From Micromonospora ureilytica (GTDB lineage Bacteria; Actinomycetota; Actinomycetes; Mycobacteriales; Micromonosporaceae): a stretch of 64,000 bases of DNA. The position numbers and the translations under genes are program-made. Within the stretch, counting starts at the first letter, position 1. Each line of letters opens with the position of its first letter. The stretch is from NCBI RefSeq assembly GCF_015751765.1, contig NZ_JADOTX010000001.1, positions 4,402,001-4,466,000 on the forward strand, written 5' to 3'. Shown here in pieces: positions 17,008-25,652 of this stretch. The notes beneath the pieces were generated by a model. That model saw nothing but the letters and a program-made list of their open reading frames with translations. It made no database searches and had not been told where the DNA came from.

Positions 17008-18375
17008 GTGAGAAAAAGCGACAAGAGGCGCTCATCTTCCCTGCTGGGGAACTCTGCCCGCGTACCCCTGAAGGTGCTGACGGCGGCGGTCGCGCTCGCG
17101 GTCCTCGCGACGACCGGGCCGGCCACCGCGGACGGCCCGGGCCGCGCGCCCGGCGCGGACCCGGCGCAGACGACCGAGCCGGGGTACGGGGTTGAGCCCG
17201 GTGACGGTCAGAGCCACGAGCCCGGGGTGGACCCGACGCCGGAGCGCCCGCCGACCAGCGAGGTTTCCTGGCTGTCGTTTCCCGGCGGGGTCTTCGCGGT
17301 GGACTCGCTCGGGCACACAGTGCGCTACCGCGCCTGCGACGGCGACACCGGCCGGGTCGCCGACCCGACCATGCGGGTCGCCGCCGGGGTGGCCAGCGGC
17401 GCGGTAGTCGTCGGCGGCACGGCCTACCGCTACCGGGTGCCGCTGGTGGGGCGCAGCGAGGGCACGATTGAGGTGATCCAACGGCACCGCCCGCCGACGA
17501 CGCTTACCGGCGTGGTGGTCACCAGCCCTCAGCCGCCCACCGACCCGGTCGAAGGGGCCCGGCTGTTTCCGCTCAGCGGGCAGCTCGCCCGGGTGGTCGC
17601 CGACGCGAGCCTCAACCCGGCCGGGGTCACCGTCCGCGACCTGTCCGGCCGCTACGGCGACCAGCAGATCGCCGTCAACGGATCGCTACGGCCCAAGGCG
17701 GCAAGCGTCATCAAACTGTGGATCCTCGTCGAACTGCTGCGACGGGTCGACTGTGGACAGGTTTCCCTCGACGACGGGGTGCTGGTCACCCCGGAGGACG
17801 TGGTCGGCGGCACCGGTCAGCTCCAGTTCGAGACGTTCCCGCAGGTGGTCACACTGCATCGGCTCGCCCAGTACCTGATCAAGTACAGCGACAATGTGGC
17901 AGCGAACGTGCTGATCACCTACCTGGGTGGGTTCGCCCCGGTCAACGCGCTCATCGACTCGATGAACCAACGCTCCACCATCCTGGCCCGCCGGATGCTC
18001 GACAGCGCGGCGGCGCAACGCGGCGAGGAGAACTACACAAGCCCGGACGACGTGGTGTCACTGCTCGGCGCGGTCTGGGACGGCGAGATCCTCACCCCCG
18101 CCTCCCGCGACATGATGATCGGGTTCATGCGGGAGCAGACGCTGAACACGAAGATCCCGGCGGCGTTGCCACAGGGTGTGCCGGTGGCCCACAAGACCGG
18201 TGACTTGCCGGACGCCTCACACGACGTCGGCTACTACCTGATCCCCGGCACCGAGACCGCCGTCGCGTTCCTCACCGCCGGACCCATGGCCACCGGCGAC
18301 GAGACGGTCCGGCGGATGGCCCGCACCGTCTACGACTTCCTGGTCACCCCGGTCGAGGGGGCGGTCGAGGAGTGA
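17008..18375 (+). CDS. Secreted class-A beta-lactamase-like serine hydrolase
   Basis: 455 residues. The N-terminus is basic, then hydrophobic (VLTAAVALAVLATTGPATA), as in a signal peptide, followed by a ~130-residue Pro-rich region. The C-terminal half has the penicillin-recognising triad: S-x-x-K in AASVIKLWIL, SDN in YSDNVAANVLI and KTG in VAHKTGDLPDASHD. The ExxLN motif of true class A beta-lactamases is not evident, so a cell-wall peptidase or esterase role is as likely. The GTG at 17008 is used because upstream sequence in this frame covers the palindrome. Confidence 0.75.
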   Translation: MRKSDKRRSSSLLGNSARVPLKVLTAAVALAVLATTGPATADGPGRAPGADPAQTTEPGYGVEPGDGQSHEPGVDPTPERPPTSEVSWLSFPGGVFAVDSLGHTVRYRACDGDTGRVADPTMRVAAGVASGAVVVGGTAYRYRVPLVGRSEGTIEVIQRHRPPTTLTGVVVTSPQPPTDPVEGARLFPLSGQLARVVADASLNPAGVTVRDLSGRYGDQQIAVNGSLRPKAASVIKLWILVELLRRVDCGQVSLDDGVLVTPEDVVGGTGQLQFETFPQVVTLHRLAQYLIKYSDNVAANVLITYLGGFAPVNALIDSMNQRSTILARRMLDSAAAQRGEENYTSPDDVVSLLGAVWDGEILTPASRDMMIGFMREQTLNTKIPAALPQGVPVAHKTGDLPDASHDVGYYLIPGTETAVAFLTAGPMATGDETVRRMARTVYDFLVTPVEGAVEE

Positions 18376-18382
18376 ACCGACG

Positions 18383-19156
18383 TCAGGCGCCCGGAATGTT
18401 CGCCGGCGGGTCCTCGCCGATCAGTTCGGCCGCCGGCGGGTCCGCCGACACCGACAGCCCGAAGTCCGAGTACGTCAGGTCGAGCTGGGCGGTCTGCGAC
18501 TGCTCGCTGGCCAACTCGATGCGGTAACGGACCAACCGCCCCTGCTCGTCGACGGCCGCGGTGAACGGCACCGCGCCGGCCCGGTCACCGAGCACGCTAC
18601 CGACACCGCTGCCCAGCACCGCGTCGCTCTGGCGCAGGTCCAGCGTGCCCGCGTACTCCCGCTCGGCGGTCTGCCGGACCCCCGCCGGCGCGCCCAACGT
18701 GCTGGCCAGCCGGGTGTTGTCCAGGCCCTGTTTGGCCGCCGGGGCGCCCGGAGCGCCGACGTGCCACCAGGTCTTGCCGTCCCACACCGGCACGCGGCGG
18801 TCCGGAGCGGTGACCCGCACGTACACGTCCGGCCCGGTGGTCAACCGCTCGATCTTCACCACGCCGGTGGGCACCTTCAGCGACGTGGTCTCCAGACCGC
18901 GCTTCGCCGTCGGGTCCCAGAGCAGCACCGTGGCGTCCCCGTCCGCGCCGCCGGTGCCGACGGTCAGCCGGTACGGCTGCTCGTCGGCCTTCCCGGCGGC
19001 TGCCTTCAGCACACCGGCCGGGTCGGCCGGGCCCGCCGCCGCCGTCGGGCGACCCGCGTCCGGCTCGTGGTCGCCGGCGGCGACCAGCGCCCATGCCCCG
19101 GCGCCGACCGCCACCACGAGCACGGCGACAGCGGCGATCAGCTTCGGTTTCTGCAC
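18383..19156 (-). CDS. Membrane-anchored LppX/LprG-like protein
   Basis: About 257 residues: one N-terminal transmembrane or signal-anchor helix (LIAAVAVLVVAVGAGAWAL), then an extracytoplasmic domain. LKAAAGKADEQPYRLTV, GPDVYVRVTAPD, and VDEQGRLVRYRIEL...LDLTYSDFG match the strand pattern of LppX/LprAFG and LolA-like lipid-binding folds. There is no lipobox cysteine. GTG at 19156 gives a six-base spacing from GGGGGAG; ATG at 19162 touches that site and is less likely. It lies 53 bp downstream of the MerR-type gene. Confidence 0.65.
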   Translation of the reverse strand: MQKPKLIAAVAVLVVAVGAGAWALVAAGDHEPDAGRPTAAAGPADPAGVLKAAAGKADEQPYRLTVGTGGADGDATVLLWDPTAKRGLETTSLKVPTGVVKIERLTTGPDVYVRVTAPDRRVPVWDGKTWWHVGAPGAPAAKQGLDNTRLASTLGAPAGVRQTAEREYAGTLDLRQSDAVLGSGVGSVLGDRAGAVPFTAAVDEQGRLVRYRIELASEQSQTAQLDLTYSDFGLSVSADPPAAELIGEDPPANIPGA

Positions 19157-19209
19157 TGTCATCTCCCCCGGGCGGTGCGGTCCGGCCAGACTAGCCGGAC
19201 CGCACCCCG

Positions 19210-19968
19210 TCAGGCCCGGCTGATCGCGTTGGCGTGGATCGCCTCGTGCAGATAGGCGGCCAGCCCCGGCGCGATGTTCTCGTAGTACGCGGTGAACCGC
19301 TCGTCGGCCAGGTACATGTCGGCCAACCCGGTCTGCATCTCGTACGAGCACTCGTAGAACCAGCGGCTGATCAGCTGCCGGTGCTCCTCGGCCAGGTCCA
19401 TCGCCTCCGGGCCGTCCGCCGGCGCGCCCGAGGCCAGCACGGCGACGATCCGCCGACCCCAGTCCTCGTTCTCCGCCTTGATCCGCAGCCAGTCGTCCTT
19501 GCTGTAGCGGGAGGCCCGGCGGTTCGACTCCCGGTACGCGTCGGTGTCACCCCACCGCTGCTCCGCCTCGGCCTCGTGCGCCTCCGGGCTGAAGTCACCG
19601 AAGACCTCGAACCGTTCCTCCGGCGTGAGTTGGATGTTCATCTTGCTCGCCTCCATCGCGAACTCGATCGCCGTGACCATCTCCTGCAACCGCCTGAGCC
19701 GTGCCGTCAGCAGTTCGTGCTGTCGGCGCAGGTGCGCGGCCGGATCGGCCGCCGGGTCGTCGATGATCGCGGTGATCTCCTCAAGCGGGAAACCAAGCTC
19801 CCGGTAGTACAGGACGAGTTGCAGCCGTTGCAGGTCCGCGTCGTCGTAGCGGCGGTAACCGGCCGAGGTGCGCCCGCTGGGCGAGAGCAACCCGATCTCG
19901 TCGTAGTGGTGCAGCGTCCGCACCGTCACGCCGGCAACCTTCGCCACCTGACCCACCGTGTACGCCAT
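19210..19968 (-). CDS. MerR-family regulator with TipAS ligand-binding domain
   Basis: 252 residues. The N-terminal winged helix-turn-helix is YTVGQVAKVAGVTVRTLHHYD...SAGYRRYDDADLQRL, followed by a coiled-coil dimerisation helix. The C-terminal ~130 residues form a TipAS-type domain (WGDTDAYRESNRR; DWLRIKAENEDWGRR; MYLADERFTAYYENIAPGLA). TipAL-type proteins bind amphipathic peptide or thiopeptide antibiotics and activate drug-resistance genes and their own promoter. AGGGAGGGGG precedes the ATG. Confidence 0.9.
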   Translation of the reverse strand: MAYTVGQVAKVAGVTVRTLHHYDEIGLLSPSGRTSAGYRRYDDADLQRLQLVLYYRELGFPLEEITAIIDDPAADPAAHLRRQHELLTARLRRLQEMVTAIEFAMEASKMNIQLTPEERFEVFGDFSPEAHEAEAEQRWGDTDAYRESNRRASRYSKDDWLRIKAENEDWGRRIVAVLASGAPADGPEAMDLAEEHRQLISRWFYECSYEMQTGLADMYLADERFTAYYENIAPGLAAYLHEAIHANAISRA

Positions 19969-19989
19969 GGTCCCCCTCCCTTCCGGGAA

Positions 19990-20022
19990 CCAGGCTCCTG
20001 CCTGCCGTTACGTGAGAGTCAA
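19990..20022 (-). promoter_or_regulatory. Probable MerR-type promoter/operator
   Basis: Read leftward, TTGACT (20022-20017) as -35 is followed by CTCACGTAACGG, half of the TTGACTCTCACGT-type site typical of autoregulated TipAL-like MerR genes. It overlaps the stop codon of the upstream GGDEF-EAL gene. The second half-site and the -10 are poorly conserved. Confidence 0.4.
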
Positions 20023-22274
20023 CTCCGATTCTGGCCCACCATGGCGGGGGCGTCCGGCCGCCCGTACAGATAGCCCTGGCCGCGTGGGCAGCCGATCGCG
20101 GTGACCGCCTCGTGCTGGCGTTCGGTCTCCACCCCCTCGGCCACCACCGCCAGGTCGAACGCGCCGGCCAGGCGGGTGACCATCTCCACCGTCGCGTACG
20201 CCCGGTCGTCGGTGCCCAGCCGGGCCACGAACGACCTGTCGATCTTCAGCTCGGTGGCCGGGATGCGATGCAGGTAGCTCAGCGACGAGTAGCCGGTGCC
20301 GAAGTCGTCGATGGCGATCTTGATGCCCAGCTCCCGGAGTTGGTGCAGCCGCTCCAGCACCGCCTCGGTGCCCTCGATCAGCGCCGACTCGGTCAACTCC
20401 AGCGTCAACGCCCGCGGTGCCAGCCCGGCGGCGCTGGTGGCCGCGGTGACAGTGGCGATCAGATCCGGCCGACGCAGGTGCGCGGCGGCGATGTTCACAG
20501 CGACTGTCGCCTCCGGCGCCCGGCCCCGCCAGGTCGCGGCGGCCCGGCACGCCTCGTGGATCACCCAGCGGTCGATCGGCAGGATCAGCCCGGTCTCCTC
20601 GGCCAGCGGCAGGAACTTCGACGGCGGCAACATCCCCAGCCGGGGGTGCCGCCAGCGCACCAACGCCTCGGCGCTGCGCACCGCACCGGTGGCCAGGTCG
20701 ACGATGGGTTGGAACTCCAGGTGCAGCTGGTCCTCGTCGACAGCCCGGCGCAGGTCGGCGATCAGCTCGGCGCGGGAGACGGCCGACTCGCGCAACACCG
20801 GCGTACACGTCCGGTACGCGGACTTCCCGGCCGCCTTGGCCGCGTACATCGCGATGTCGGCGTCGCGCAGCAGGTCGCTGTGCGAGGCGTGCTGCGGGCC
20901 GTACTCGGCGATACCGATGCTCGCCGACGGGTGCACCCCGACGTCCTCCTCGTCGTCGGAGGGCCGCAACGCGTCCAGCAGCCGCTCGGCGAGCCGCTCG
21001 GGTGACACCGGCCGCTCACCGTCGACAAGCACCGCGAACTCGTCACCGCCGAGCCGGGCGATGGTGCCGTCACCGTCGACGGCAGCGTGCATCCGTGCCG
21101 CGAGCCCGGTCAGCAGGGTGTCGCCGGTGGCGTGCCCGAACCGGTCGTTGACCTGCTTGAACCCGTCCAGGTCGAGCAGCAGCACGGCCACCGGTCGCCC
21201 GTCGCGCAGGGCCACGCGCAGCCGCCGGTTGAACAACAGCCGGTTGGGCAGCCCGGTGAGCTGGTCGCCGTACGCGAGCCGACGCAACCGGACCACCAAC
21301 CGGAGGTTCTCGTTGGCGGCCAACCCCTGACGGACGGCGAGGGCCGCCAGCAACACCATCATGGTCACGAACACCAGCTGCGGGGTCTGCCCGGTGGGCC
21401 GACGCGCCAACACCACAGCGATGATCGCCCCACCCACCGGCAGGTACGGCAACGCCACCCGCCACCACGGCGGCAGCGGCGACTCGGCGGTGTCGTCGGT
21501 GGCGTCACAGTCCGGTGGCGGCGGATTCCGGGTGGCCAGCCCGATCAGCAGGTAACTCAACGGCCAACACAGGTCGATCGGGTGACCGGCGGCGTAGTCG
21601 GCGCGGGCGACAAGCGACACGTAGACGACGTCGGCGACGACCCGCAGGGTGAGGCTCGCCGCGAGGATGCTCATCGGCCGCCACATCGGCCGGGCCGGGC
21701 CGGACACCGCGACCAGGATGGTGAGCTGCATCAGGTCGAACATCGGGAAGAGCAGCCCCAGCGTGCGCGCCGGATCGGCCAGCTCGGCGGCGGCGACCCC
21801 ACGGAAGACCAGCACCCAACCGATCGGCACCAGGGCCAGGGCGACGATCACACCGTCCAGCAACGTACGGGCCCGACCGACCGCGGTCCGTGGTGCGGAC
21901 GGCGAACTGAGCAGCGCGGCCGTGCCGGTGAGAATGCCGGCGGTGAAGACCACCCCGACCACCGGCGTGTGCGGCAGGTCACCGCCGACGAGCCGTTGCG
22001 CCGTCCAGATCGCCCGGCCGATCGCGGCGAGCGCCATGGTGAGGGCGAGCAGCGTCCAGAATCGGCGCAGCGGCGCCGGATGCCGGCGGGCCACCCCTAC
22101 ACACGCGAGCGTCGCCCAGCCGGCGACAAGCATCGCGCCGATGTCACTGACCAGCGCGGCGCCCGGCAACCCGGCGACCAGCCAGCAGGCCTCCAGCAGG
22201 ATGACCGCAGCCGCGACGAACGCGCCGACGGGGTTCAGCGCCCCCGCAGCCTGCTTTCCGTCCTGTCGGGACAC
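20019..22274 (-). CDS. Membrane GGDEF-EAL protein (cyclic di-GMP synthesis and breakdown)
   Basis: 751 residues. About ten transmembrane helices fill residues 1-300, forming an integral-membrane sensor. A GGDEF domain follows, with DLDGFKQVNDRFGHATGD and an intact active site (ARLGGDEFAVL). The C-terminal EAL domain has SAEALVRWRHPRLG, ELTESALIEG and KIAIDDFGTGYSSL. Both catalytic signatures are intact, so either activity or a switch is possible. GTG at 22274 has GGAG five bases upstream. In actinomycetes cyclic di-GMP acts on BldD and on development. Confidence 0.9.
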   Translation of the reverse strand: MSRQDGKQAAGALNPVGAFVAAAVILLEACWLVAGLPGAALVSDIGAMLVAGWATLACVGVARRHPAPLRRFWTLLALTMALAAIGRAIWTAQRLVGGDLPHTPVVGVVFTAGILTGTAALLSSPSAPRTAVGRARTLLDGVIVALALVPIGWVLVFRGVAAAELADPARTLGLLFPMFDLMQLTILVAVSGPARPMWRPMSILAASLTLRVVADVVYVSLVARADYAAGHPIDLCWPLSYLLIGLATRNPPPPDCDATDDTAESPLPPWWRVALPYLPVGGAIIAVVLARRPTGQTPQLVFVTMMVLLAALAVRQGLAANENLRLVVRLRRLAYGDQLTGLPNRLLFNRRLRVALRDGRPVAVLLLDLDGFKQVNDRFGHATGDTLLTGLAARMHAAVDGDGTIARLGGDEFAVLVDGERPVSPERLAERLLDALRPSDDEEDVGVHPSASIGIAEYGPQHASHSDLLRDADIAMYAAKAAGKSAYRTCTPVLRESAVSRAELIADLRRAVDEDQLHLEFQPIVDLATGAVRSAEALVRWRHPRLGMLPPSKFLPLAEETGLILPIDRWVIHEACRAAATWRGRAPEATVAVNIAAAHLRRPDLIATVTAATSAAGLAPRALTLELTESALIEGTEAVLERLHQLRELGIKIAIDDFGTGYSSLSYLHRIPATELKIDRSFVARLGTDDRAYATVEMVTRLAGAFDLAVVAEGVETERQHEAVTAIGCPRGQGYLYGRPDAPAMVGQNRS

Positions 22275-22584
22275 GGTCGCTCCGGCCCTTTCGTCGTGCG
22301 TGCACCCTCGGCAGGACCGGTCCACGGCAAACCCCGAAAGCCTAACCAGCGCTCAGAAACGCCACCAGAGCCGAACGTGCACGCCGTCCCCGCCCCCGGG
22401 TCAACGGCCGGCCGATCGGTTCCAGGGTGAACGGGGCAGTGCGGTGCCGGCCAACGGACGGCGTGCGCGGCGGCGTCTGCGCCGGCCAGGGGTGCAGGGC
22501 GGGCGGGCAACTGTGTGCACTGCCACGTCGACCGGAGGCGTTGGTCGGCCGATCAGCCAGCAGAGGAAACGTTCCATCGTCGGA
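22275..22584. other. Non-coding stretch upstream of the GGDEF-EAL gene
   Basis: This 310-bp stretch lies between two leftward genes. Its short open frames on both strands show no family likeness or convincing ribosome-binding site. The 50 bp next to the GGDEF-EAL start presumably hold its promoter. No repeat, RNA or terminator was recognised. Confidence 0.5.
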
Positions 22585-22818
22585 TCAGCCGACCGGGAGA
22601 CGCTCGGCGTCGGACTTGGAGATTTCGTACTCAGCCGCGCAGAACGTGCACTGCTGGGCGTACCGGGTGCGGATCGGAATGAGGGGGATGAAGAAGAGTG
22701 TGAATTTCGTCGAGCGGCGGGTGATCACCTGCGCGGCCTGGTTGCCGCAGTGGCGGCAGACCTGCTGCACGACACCGGACCGGTCGACCTTGGTACGCAG
22801 ACCAAAGATGAAGAACAT
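22585..22818 (-). CDS. Small zinc-ribbon protein
   Basis: 77 residues: MFFIFGLRTKVDRSG, then CRHCGNQAAQVITRR, a hydrophobic KFTLFFIPLIPIRTRY segment and CTFCAAEYEIS. The two C-x-x-C knuckles around a hydrophobic stretch are the hallmark of the short zinc-ribbon proteins of actinobacteria (zinc_ribbon_15 type), of unknown function. ATG at 22818 is the usual start of the family; longer readings add sequence unlike any relative. Divergent from the XRE gene. Confidence 0.75.
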   Translation of the reverse strand: MFFIFGLRTKVDRSGVVQQVCRHCGNQAAQVITRRSTKFTLFFIPLIPIRTRYAQQCTFCAAEYEISKSDAERLPVG

Positions 22819-22901
22819 CGCCCGCCAGTACCCACTCAACCGCGAAAAGTCACCAGATCCCGCCACCGGATCGCCAACCATCGCCACCGGCCAACCGGAG
22901 G

Positions 22902-22920
22902 GGTATAGCGATTGGTATAC
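22902..22920. promoter_or_regulatory. Paired GGTATA elements upstream of the XRE gene
   Basis: GGTATA occurs at 22902-22907 and 22914-22919, 12 bp apart, in an AT-richer patch 55-70 bp before the XRE start. The second copy is part of the palindrome GTATAC. One-turn spacing fits an operator or promoter element for the adjacent gene; inferred from position. Confidence 0.35.
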
Positions 22921-22972
22921 AACCGTACGAGCTTTACTTGAAGGAACGTGCACAGCAGGAGGGGGGACACCA

Positions 22973-23290
22973 GTGAGTGGTCACGTGCGGTGGACAGACA
23001 TCCGAGCCGAGTACGTGCAGCGTGCTGGTGGCGAGGCGGCTGTCGAAGCGGGTAAGGAAGAGCTGCTTGCGCAGGTCGTCGGGCACCGCCTCGCGGAGGT
23101 ACGACGCTCTCGCGGCTTCACTCAGCAGCAGATCGCTGAGCGGATGGGCGTGACCAAGGGTCGGGTGTCCCAGATCGAGCAGGGCAGGATCTCCGGTCAG
23201 GATGTGGTGGCTCGATACGCTGCTGCTCTCGGAGGCCGGCTCCACCAAGCCATCTACTTCGACGACGGTGACATCGCCGCCATCGCGTAA
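22973..23290 (+). CDS. XRE-family HTH protein, antitoxin-like
   Basis: 105 residues. Residues ~35-95 form a Cro/CI-type helix-turn-helix (LAEVRRSRGFTQQQIAERMG, VTKGRVSQIEQGRISG). The N-terminus ADxRAEYVQRAGGEAAVEAGKEELLAQ-type helix and total size match HigA/RelB-like antitoxins that normally follow a RelE/HigB toxin. No toxin gene is visible upstream here, so it may be an orphan regulator. GTG at 22973 has AGGAGG upstream with a long spacer. Confidence 0.75.
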   Translation: MSGHVRWTDIRAEYVQRAGGEAAVEAGKEELLAQVVGHRLAEVRRSRGFTQQQIAERMGVTKGRVSQIEQGRISGQDVVARYAAALGGRLHQAIYFDDGDIAAIA

Positions 23291-23329
23291 GGATCCTGAC
23301 GCGAGATCGAGGCGGGGCGGTCAGCCGCC

Positions 23330-23611
23330 TCAGTGCCAGGGCCGGCGCTGGTCCAGCTCGCCCGCCAGCCGGCGGAGAAAATCGCGGAACCCCTGTTCGC
23401 TGTGCGACGTCTCGATCTCGTCGGTGAGCGGGCCGTCGTACTGCTGCGCCTGGACGATCGCGTCCGCGTACACAGCCGGGCCGTCTCCGAAGTAGCGCCG
23501 CTCCACCATGGCCGCAGCCATCTGCTTGGCAGCGGCGTCGTCCAACTGCGCTGTGAACATCACCCCATGCAAGATCTGGTTGGTGACGCCCTTCCAGTCA
23601 CGGTCGCCCAT
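23330..23611 (-). CDS. Small hypothetical protein, candidate immunity protein
   Basis: 93 residues, mostly helical (TNQILHGVMFTAQLDDAAAKQM...AAMVERRYFGDGPAVYADAIVQAQQ, GFRDFLRRLAGELDQ). No family recognised. It follows the toxin-like gene by 21 bp in the same direction, the usual place for the cognate immunity gene of a polymorphic toxin. The role is inferred from that position alone. Confidence 0.6.
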   Translation of the reverse strand: MGDRDWKGVTNQILHGVMFTAQLDDAAAKQMAAAMVERRYFGDGPAVYADAIVQAQQYDGPLTDEIETSHSEQGFRDFLRRLAGELDQRRPWH

Positions 23612-23632
23612 TCCGCACACCTTTCCGACGGG

Positions 23633-24730
23633 TCAATTCAACCGGGTACGGCCGTCGAAGCCGAAGAGCGGGATGTCGTTGACGCCGTTACGGCTCAACT
23701 CGTCGGTGACCTGCCGCATCTGTTGCGGATCAGGTCGATAGTGCCCGCTGGCAGAGGTCACGTACTGCACTCTACCGTCGACGACCGCGATCTCTCCGGC
23801 CGCCGCTACCGGCTGACCGTTGCCCAGGGTCGAGTGGTGGAAGGCACCGACCTCCTGGTAGTTCGAGGCGTAGATGTTGCCACGTTCGTCCATGACGAAG
23901 ATGGCCCGGCCGCCGTCCTGGGTCCAGTGGGTGGACGCGGCGCGGGTGTCGAAGGGCTGGCCGTCCTTTGCCTGGCGCACGATGCCGTCCGAGTCGACGT
24001 ACACCCGGTGCGCTTCCCGTTCCGCCTCGCTGAGTCGACGCACCGATTTGGGCCGAAAGGGGTTTCCCGGATGGTCGCCGGCGGTCTCGTACCGGTAGTC
24101 GTCCCGCATCGGCCGACCCTGGTAGCGGACCTCCTGCAGCGGTCCCGGCACACCGGGGCGCCCCGGACGTCGATCCGGACCCTTGCGGTTGAACCTGCGC
24201 AGCAACGTCTTGGCGCGGCGAAGTAGTCGCGGAATGATGTCGTTGACGACCCGTTGCACGACCTCCTTGATGATTCGACGGATCGCGACCCGGGCCACGC
24301 CGATCGCGATCGGGATCTGTGCCAGCGAGCCGCCGAGGGTGGGGGCCGCGGCCGCCAGCGCCATGGCAACCTGGACCACCAGGATCGTGAGCTGGACGAT
24401 CGTGAGGACCTTCTGGGTCAACGTGATCACGGCCATCACGAGCAGCGCGGCGGCGATGAGCTCCGCGGCCTCGGCACCGTCCTCGATACGGCTGGTCGGG
24501 CCCTCCTCGCCGCGCCACATCGCCTCGAAGGCGGCGACGTCCCGCCCCCGGTTGGTTGCGCTCACGACACTCGCGCCGGCGTTCGCCCCGCTGGCCGCCG
24601 TGCGCAGGGTGCCCGCGAAGGACATCCACGCCTGGGCGGCCTCGTACAGCAGCTCCTCGTCGGCCTCTGGCCAGGTGAAGCCCACCCAGTTGAGGGCCTC
24701 GGCGAGCTCAGCTGGCAGCTGTAGGCCCAC
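23633..24730 (-). CDS. Polymorphic-toxin-like protein with CpnT-type N-terminal domain
   Basis: 365 residues. The N-terminus LPAELAEALNWVGFTWPEAD then ELLYEAAQAW is the helical WXG100-like/CpnT-like domain used for type VII export. A hydrophobic hairpin follows (residues ~95-145), then a basic segment (RRAKTLLRRFNRKG). The C-terminal ~140 residues hold FVMDERGNIYASN, FHHSTLGNGQPVAAAGEI and TSASGHYRP, a module I associate with effector C-termini whose activity I cannot name. GTG at 24730 overlaps the stop of the WXG100-like gene by 23 bp. Confidence 0.65.
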   Translation of the reverse strand: MGLQLPAELAEALNWVGFTWPEADEELLYEAAQAWMSFAGTLRTAASGANAGASVVSATNRGRDVAAFEAMWRGEEGPTSRIEDGAEAAELIAAALLVMAVITLTQKVLTIVQLTILVVQVAMALAAAAPTLGGSLAQIPIAIGVARVAIRRIIKEVVQRVVNDIIPRLLRRAKTLLRRFNRKGPDRRPGRPGVPGPLQEVRYQGRPMRDDYRYETAGDHPGNPFRPKSVRRLSEAEREAHRVYVDSDGIVRQAKDGQPFDTRAASTHWTQDGGRAIFVMDERGNIYASNYQEVGAFHHSTLGNGQPVAAAGEIAVVDGRVQYVTSASGHYRPDPQQMRQVTDELSRNGVNDIPLFGFDGRTRLN

Positions 24731-25049
24731 CGGGCAGCCCCAGTCTCGTGAACAGGGCCGCGTTGTCGAGGTCGCTGCGCTCATGGGCGTCGGCGGCGGC
24801 GCCAAGCCTGTCGGCCACGCTCAGGAGCTGGTCGGCCATCGAGGCGTAGACGTCGAGAGCGTGTTGCAGCACCTCGGTGTAGGCCGCTCCGAAGACCGTC
24901 CCGGCCTCGTCGCCACCCCAGGGACTGGCCGAACCGGTGACGGTGCCCTGCAACCGCTGCACCTCGGCGCCGAGCCGCTCACCGCTGGCCTCGATGCTCC
25001 GCGCCGCCGAGTGCAGCGCGGTGACGTCGACCTCCAGGGCGTCGGTCAT
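24708..25049 (-). CDS. WXG100/ESX-like small helical protein
   Basis: 113 residues: two long helices (DVTALHSAARSIEASGERLG, GTVFGAAYTEVLQHALDVYASMADQLLSVADRL) around a central SPWGGDEAG turn, as in WXG100 proteins, with W-G-G replacing W-x-G spacing slightly. Such proteins are type VII secretion substrates or chaperone-like partners of toxins. It starts 4 bp after the YbaB-like gene and overlaps the toxin-like gene, so the three are one operon. Confidence 0.75.
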   Translation of the reverse strand: MTDALEVDVTALHSAARSIEASGERLGAEVQRLQGTVTGSASPWGGDEAGTVFGAAYTEVLQHALDVYASMADQLLSVADRLGAAADAHERSDLDNAALFTRLGLPGGPTAAS

Positions 25050-25053
25050 CCGG

Positions 25054-25512
25054 TCACCGCTTGTCGAATCGGCGGGTCAACGCGTCCAGGTCGCCGATCA
25101 TCCCGTCCAGCCCACGCCAAGCCTCTGCCGCGACCGCCTCCAACTGCCGATGCGTCGCTGCCTGGTCGATGTCGCCGCCGAGCATCTCCTGGCGCTGTCG
25201 CAGCTCATCATCCTGTGCGGTGCGCACCGCCTCGATCACGTGGTCGGCGATGGCCCCGGTGCCGCGCCGCAGCAGGCGGGGGTCGATCTCCAGCGACTCC
25301 AGCCGGCCATAGCCGACCACCACGGCCTCGACCAGCCCGTCGGCGGCGGTGCCGCGCCCGCGCAGCTCGCCCTCGCCGGTTGGCACAACTGGTGGCGACG
25401 TCGACTCCGTCAGTGCCGACGGACCGGCGGCCTGGCCCAACAGGCGCATTGCCGCTTCCAGCGAACGCCCGACAGCTGTGTGATCTGCATGCTCTGGACC
25501 TGCCACTCGCAC
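25054..25512 (-). CDS. YbaB/EbfC-family-like protein of a type VII module
   Basis: 152 residues. The centre (GTAADGLVEAVVVGYGRLESLEIDPRLL) and the following helix (AIADHVIEAVRTAQDD) match the YbaB/EbfC fold, here with an extra N-terminal linker and a C-terminal helical tail. In actinobacteria this variant regularly opens operons coding for WXG100 proteins and toxins; DNA binding is a possibility carried over from YbaB. GTG start; the 140 bp upstream contain a hairpin belonging to the neighbouring operon. Confidence 0.7.
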   Translation of the reverse strand: MRVAGPEHADHTAVGRSLEAAMRLLGQAAGPSALTESTSPPVVPTGEGELRGRGTAADGLVEAVVVGYGRLESLEIDPRLLRRGTGAIADHVIEAVRTAQDDELRQRQEMLGGDIDQAATHRQLEAVAAEAWRGLDGMIGDLDALTRRFDKR

Positions 25513-25590
25513 CGCCCGGCCGCCGACTCGACACTGACTCAGCCGACCTTACCGATCGGCCGGCCGTTTGACGGACCCGCTGCCCGGTCC

Positions 25591-25632
25591 CTCCACCTTG
25601 GACACCGATGGCTCGGTGTGCCCAAGGTGGAG
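25591..25632 (-). terminator. Strong hairpin terminator of the HTH-SRPBCC operon
   Basis: An 11-bp outer stem (CTCCACCTTGG, 25591-25601, with 25622-25632) and a 7-bp inner stem (ACACCGA with TCGGTGT) close on a 4-base loop. It lies 21 bp past the stop of the leftward SRPBCC gene. There is no clear U-run, as is common in actinomycetes. Confidence 0.65.
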
Positions 25633-25652
25633 GTCGACCGTGGCTGTCGAGG

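Noticed and set aside
17008..18375. True class A beta-lactamase / resistance gene
   Set aside because: S-x-x-K, SDN and KTG are present, but no ExxLN deacylation motif is evident and a long Pro-rich N-terminal region is atypical; kept as a serine hydrolase.
22819..23290. Complete toxin-antitoxin pair around the XRE gene
   Set aside because: No RelE/HigB-like toxin frame is found in the divergent region; the zinc-ribbon neighbour runs the other way and is not a toxin family.
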